This document shows positions 4,131 to 6,041 of a stretch of 6,041 nucleotides of DNA, piece by piece. Each line of letters opens with the position of its first letter. Position 1 is the stretch's first letter. Source of the stretch: Planctomycetota bacterium (GTDB lineage Bacteria; Planctomycetota; PUPC01; DSUN01); assembly GCA_035384565.1 (NCBI GenBank), contig DAOOIT010000109.1, forward strand, positions 6,805 to 12,845. Direction: 5' to 3'. A program made the translations under genes and the position numbers. The notes beneath the pieces are model-generated. The model ran no database searches and had not been told where the DNA came from. It worked only from the letters and a program-made list of their open reading frames with translations.

Positions 4131-5827
4131 TCGGCTGGGCCAAGGATGGCGATAGGGACGTGGATGAGGGTTGTGCGGTCGGCGGCGAGGCCCTTCTTGA
4201 TGGCCTTCGATAGCTGCTCAGACGTGTCGGCTCGGACGCCGATGGCGCCGAAGGCTTCGGCGAGTTTCGCGTAGTCCACCTCGGCCAGGCGGCTGGCGAG
4301 GATGCCGTCGGGGCCGTAGGCGGCGCGCTGGCCGCTCACCACGATGCCCCAGGCCCGATCGTCGGCCAGGACGATGACGAACGGCGCCGAGTGCTTCACT
4401 GAGGTCTCGAGTTCGGCGATGGTGAAGCCGAACGCTCCGTCGCCGGTCAGGAGCAGCACGGGGCGCTTTGGGTAGGCCAGCTTTGCTCCAATTGCGCCGG
4501 GGAGGCCCCAGCCGACAACCGCGCTGGCGCCGCAGGTGAGCCAACGGCTCGGATAGCAGTCGGCCAACGCCATGTGCGCCCACTGGCCAATGTTCCCCCC
4601 GTCAATCAGGAAGAGCAGTTCCTCGCTCAGGAACGGGCGGATGGCGTCCACGACGTGGCGGCCAGTCATCCGCGGTGTGGCAGAGGTCAACCGCGAACGC
4701 TGCGGATCTGGCGAATGGGATTCGCACGATTCCAGCGATTCGCGGTTTGCTCCCGCGAGCCAACGGCGGCGGAAGGCGGCGTCGCGGCGGCGGGCCTCGG
4801 CGAGCCAGGTCCTGTGCGGCCTGGCGCCGAGACGCCGCGTCGCGTGAACAAGTTGGCCGAGGACCGTGCACGGGTCGCCCAACAGCTTCACGTTAGGCTC
4901 GGCGCCGCTGCGCAACTCGGTGGCGTCCACGTCAATGCGGATGATGATGGCCCTCTCGGCGACCTTGGGCGGGAGTGCGAAGCCGATGCGGTAGTCGGTG
5001 CGGCAGCCCACGAGGAGCACGAGGTCGGCGTCGGGCAGAAGCCGCGGCTCGCCGCTGGCCGCGCCCACGACGCCCAGGAAGTAGTCGGCCGGCTGCTCCA
5101 CGCAGCCACGGTCCCAGATGGGCACGACGACGGGGATCGAGGTGAGGCGGGCGAACTCGTCCAGCTCGTGCCCGGCCTCGGCGTAGAAGGCGCCGGTGCC
5201 AGCGACGAGGACGGGGCGCCTGGCCCTGGCGATGAGGCGCGCCGCCTCGGCCACGAGGTCGGGGTCCGCGGCGGCGTCCTGCACCACCTCGCCCGGGCCG
5301 GGGCGCACGCGGATGGCCTTGCCTTTCGGAATCTCTGCCGACAGCACATCCACAGGGATCGAGAGGCAGGCAGGGCCGGGGCGGCCGCTGGTGGCGGCGG
5401 CGAGGGCCTCGCGGACACAGAAAGCGACCTTCTCGGGCTCCAGGACGCGGCGCGCGTACTTGCACAGCGGCCGCGCGAGGGCCAGGTGGTCGAACTCCTG
5501 GAACTTGCCCAGGTCGTCCTGCGATGAGGGGCTCTCGCCGGTGAGGAGGAGCACGGGGGCCCCGTCGAACCACGCGTTGGCGATGCCCGTGAGGGCGTTG
5601 ACGTGCGCGATGCCGCTCGAAACGGCGACGACGCCCACGCGGCGCGTGAGGCGGGCGTAGGCGTCGGCGATGTAGGCCGCGGCCTGCTCGTTGCGGGTGT
5701 CAATCAGGCGGATGCCCGCGTCGCGGCAGGCCAGGTAGAGCGGGTTCAGCCCGTTTCCGCTGAGCGTGGCGAGGAATTCGACGTTTCGCTCGCGAAGCGT
5801 GAGGGCGAACAGATCGGCCCCGGTCAT
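4121..5827 (-). CDS. Thiamine-diphosphate-dependent enzyme, acetolactate synthase/decarboxylase superfamily
   Basis: 568 residues with the three-domain layout of acetolactate synthase-like enzymes. The N-terminal pyrimidine-binding domain (about 1-165) has the activating Glu47 in RNEQAAAYIADAYAR, then GIAHVNALTGIANAW, LLTGESP, FQEFDHLALARPLCKYA and GRPGPACLSIPVDV. The central domain is about 188-330. The C-terminal diphosphate domain (about 385-560) has SAVVGWGLPGAIGAK and TGDGAFGFTIAELET; the metal-site NN or ND of relatives reads DD (489-490, LADDRAWG). Such enzymes decarboxylate 2-oxo acids and may join the product to an acceptor; acetolactate synthase, sulfopyruvate or phosphonopyruvate decarboxylase and others cannot be told apart here, and no ALS small subunit is adjacent. 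The frame runs upstream to 6034, but that part is Arg/Pro-rich and the SD site marks 5827. Residues 361-379 (NRESLESCESHSPDPQRSR) are an insert encoded by a palindrome. Confidence 0.88.
   Translation of the reverse strand: MTGADLFALTLRERNVEFLATLSGNGLNPLYLACRDAGIRLIDTRNEQAAAYIADAYARLTRRVGVVAVSSGIAHVNALTGIANAWFDGAPVLLLTGESPSSQDDLGKFQEFDHLALARPLCKYARRVLEPEKVAFCVREALAAATSGRPGPACLSIPVDVLSAEIPKGKAIRVRPGPGEVVQDAAADPDLVAEAARLIARARRPVLVAGTGAFYAEAGHELDEFARLTSIPVVVPIWDRGCVEQPADYFLGVVGAASGEPRLLPDADLVLLVGCRTDYRIGFALPPKVAERAIIIRIDVDATELRSGAEPNVKLLGDPCTVLGQLVHATRRLGARPHRTWLAEARRRDAAFRRRWLAGANRESLESCESHSPDPQRSRLTSATPRMTGRHVVDAIRPFLSEELLFLIDGGNIGQWAHMALADCYPSRWLTCGASAVVGWGLPGAIGAKLAYPKRPVLLLTGDGAFGFTIAELETSVKHSAPFVIVLADDRAWGIVVSGQRAAYGPDGILASRLAEVDYAKLAEAFGAIGVRADTSEQLSKAIKKGLAADRTTLIHVPIAILGPADQR
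4691..4757. repeat. Palindromic, 9-bp-periodic element inserted in frame in the ThDP gene
   Basis: The arms 4691-4716 and 4720-4745 are imperfect reverse complements of 26 nt each around GGG; CCGCGAA, CGCTG, ATC and GCGAAT are conserved in order in both. On the plus strand GATTC recurs at 4719, 4728 and 4737, a strict 9-bp period, encoding Arg-Glu-Ser, Leu-Glu-Ser, Cys-Glu-Ser on the minus strand. A second hairpin, CGCGG-TTTGCTC-CCGCG (4741-4757), abuts it and resembles the one at 3341-3359. It encodes a polar segment in the linker between the middle and C-terminal domains, so the frame stays open. Compare in-gene palindromes such as Rickettsia RPEs (analogy only). Confidence 0.6.
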
Positions 5828-5835
5828 CGGTCGGT

Positions 5836-5841
5836 CCTCCT
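5836..5841 (-). promoter_or_regulatory. Shine-Dalgarno site fixing the ThDP enzyme start
   Basis: On the minus strand AGGAGG lies 8 nt before the ATG at 5827. This perfect SD, together with the start of conserved sequence at TGADLFALTLRERNVEFLATLSGNG, rejects the 69-residue upstream extension of the open frame. Confidence 0.8.
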
Positions 5842-6041
5842 GGCGTTGTGGCAGCTTGGGTTCACGTGGTCGTGCTCGAGGAGGCGCACGTTCACGAGAC
5901 GCGAGGCGGCGGTCCAGTGCCTTCGCGGCGCGGGCGCGCGGCATCGCTGTCCCGCGTGGGTTCCCGCACAGGCCTAGGAGCCTGTTCAAGAATCCCCGTG
6001 GGCTGCGTTGCCGGCGCCAGCGGGGCGGATGCAAGGCGCGG
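5842..6041. other. Upstream region of the ThDP gene; possible repeat at the window edge
   Basis: These 200 nt hold no gene I can support. Reading toward the ThDP gene, no convincing -35/-10 pair is visible; TTGAAC near 5984-5989 lacks a good -10 partner. From about 5971 to the end the sequence is rich in short dyads: CCCC (5994-5997) can pair with GGGG (6020-6023), and GCTG (6002-6005) with CAGC (6018-6021 overlapping). This looks like the start of a GC-rich repeat cut by the window end, which is only a visual impression. Confidence 0.2.

Noticed and set aside
73..5990. CCTGTTCAAG present at both 73-82 and 5981-5990
   Set aside because: A 10-base match between two places in a 6-kb window is expected by chance, and the flanks do not match, so it is not evidence for element ends.
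5828..6034. 69-residue N-terminal extension of the ThDP enzyme
   Set aside because: The extension is Arg/Pro-rich and lacks homology; the AGGAGG 8 nt before ATG 5827 and the usual enzyme N-terminus support 5827.

Overview
The window comes from a GC-rich bacterium. Coding regions favour G/C at third positions, and the main genes have strong Shine-Dalgarno (SD) sites and ATG starts. Gene content is typical of GC-rich PVC-group or related anaerobic, often metagenome-derived, bacteria: a Gfo/Idh/MocA dehydrogenase, a UROD-superfamily methyltransferase next to a small corrinoid protein, and a ThDP enzyme. Several palindromic and short tandem repeats lie between and inside genes. The taxonomic placement is inference; no rRNA or marker gene is present.

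Layout. Bases 1-152 are an upstream region with a perfect 9-bp inverted repeat (65-90). A Gfo/Idh/MocA-family NAD(P)-dependent oxidoreductase follows (153-1400, +). The 384-nt gap 1401-1784 holds no convincing gene. It holds a weak terminator-like hairpin with seven T's, two copies of a composite direct repeat containing TTGTACAT between G-runs, a 7-bp palindrome, and a good sigma70-type promoter (TTGACA, 17 bp, TAGAGA). That promoter should drive the next three genes: a UROD-superfamily protein (1785-2996), an unrecognised 57-residue small protein (3155-3328) and a cobalamin-binding corrinoid protein of the MtaC/MtbC/MttC type (3389-4030). A ThDP-dependent enzyme of the acetolactate synthase/decarboxylase superfamily (4121-5827, -) converges on this cassette. 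The right end (5828-6041) is its upstream region.

How the genes may work together. A UROD-superfamily protein beside a corrinoid protein with an intact DxHxxG motif is the usual arrangement of a methyltransferase system: one protein moves a methyl group to or from the cobalt of the other. Here the UROD homologue seems to lack the His-X-Cys...Cys zinc site of MtaA/MtbA, so it is better viewed as a substrate-side or divergent methyltransferase of unknown substrate. No corrinoid reactivase (RamA/RACE type) or second methyltransferase is in the window. The dehydrogenase and the ThDP enzyme have no demonstrated link to the cassette.

Most notable: the UROD / 57-aa / corrinoid cassette; a palindromic insert with 9-bp periodicity placed in frame inside the ThDP enzyme gene; and the paired repeat array upstream of the cassette promoter.
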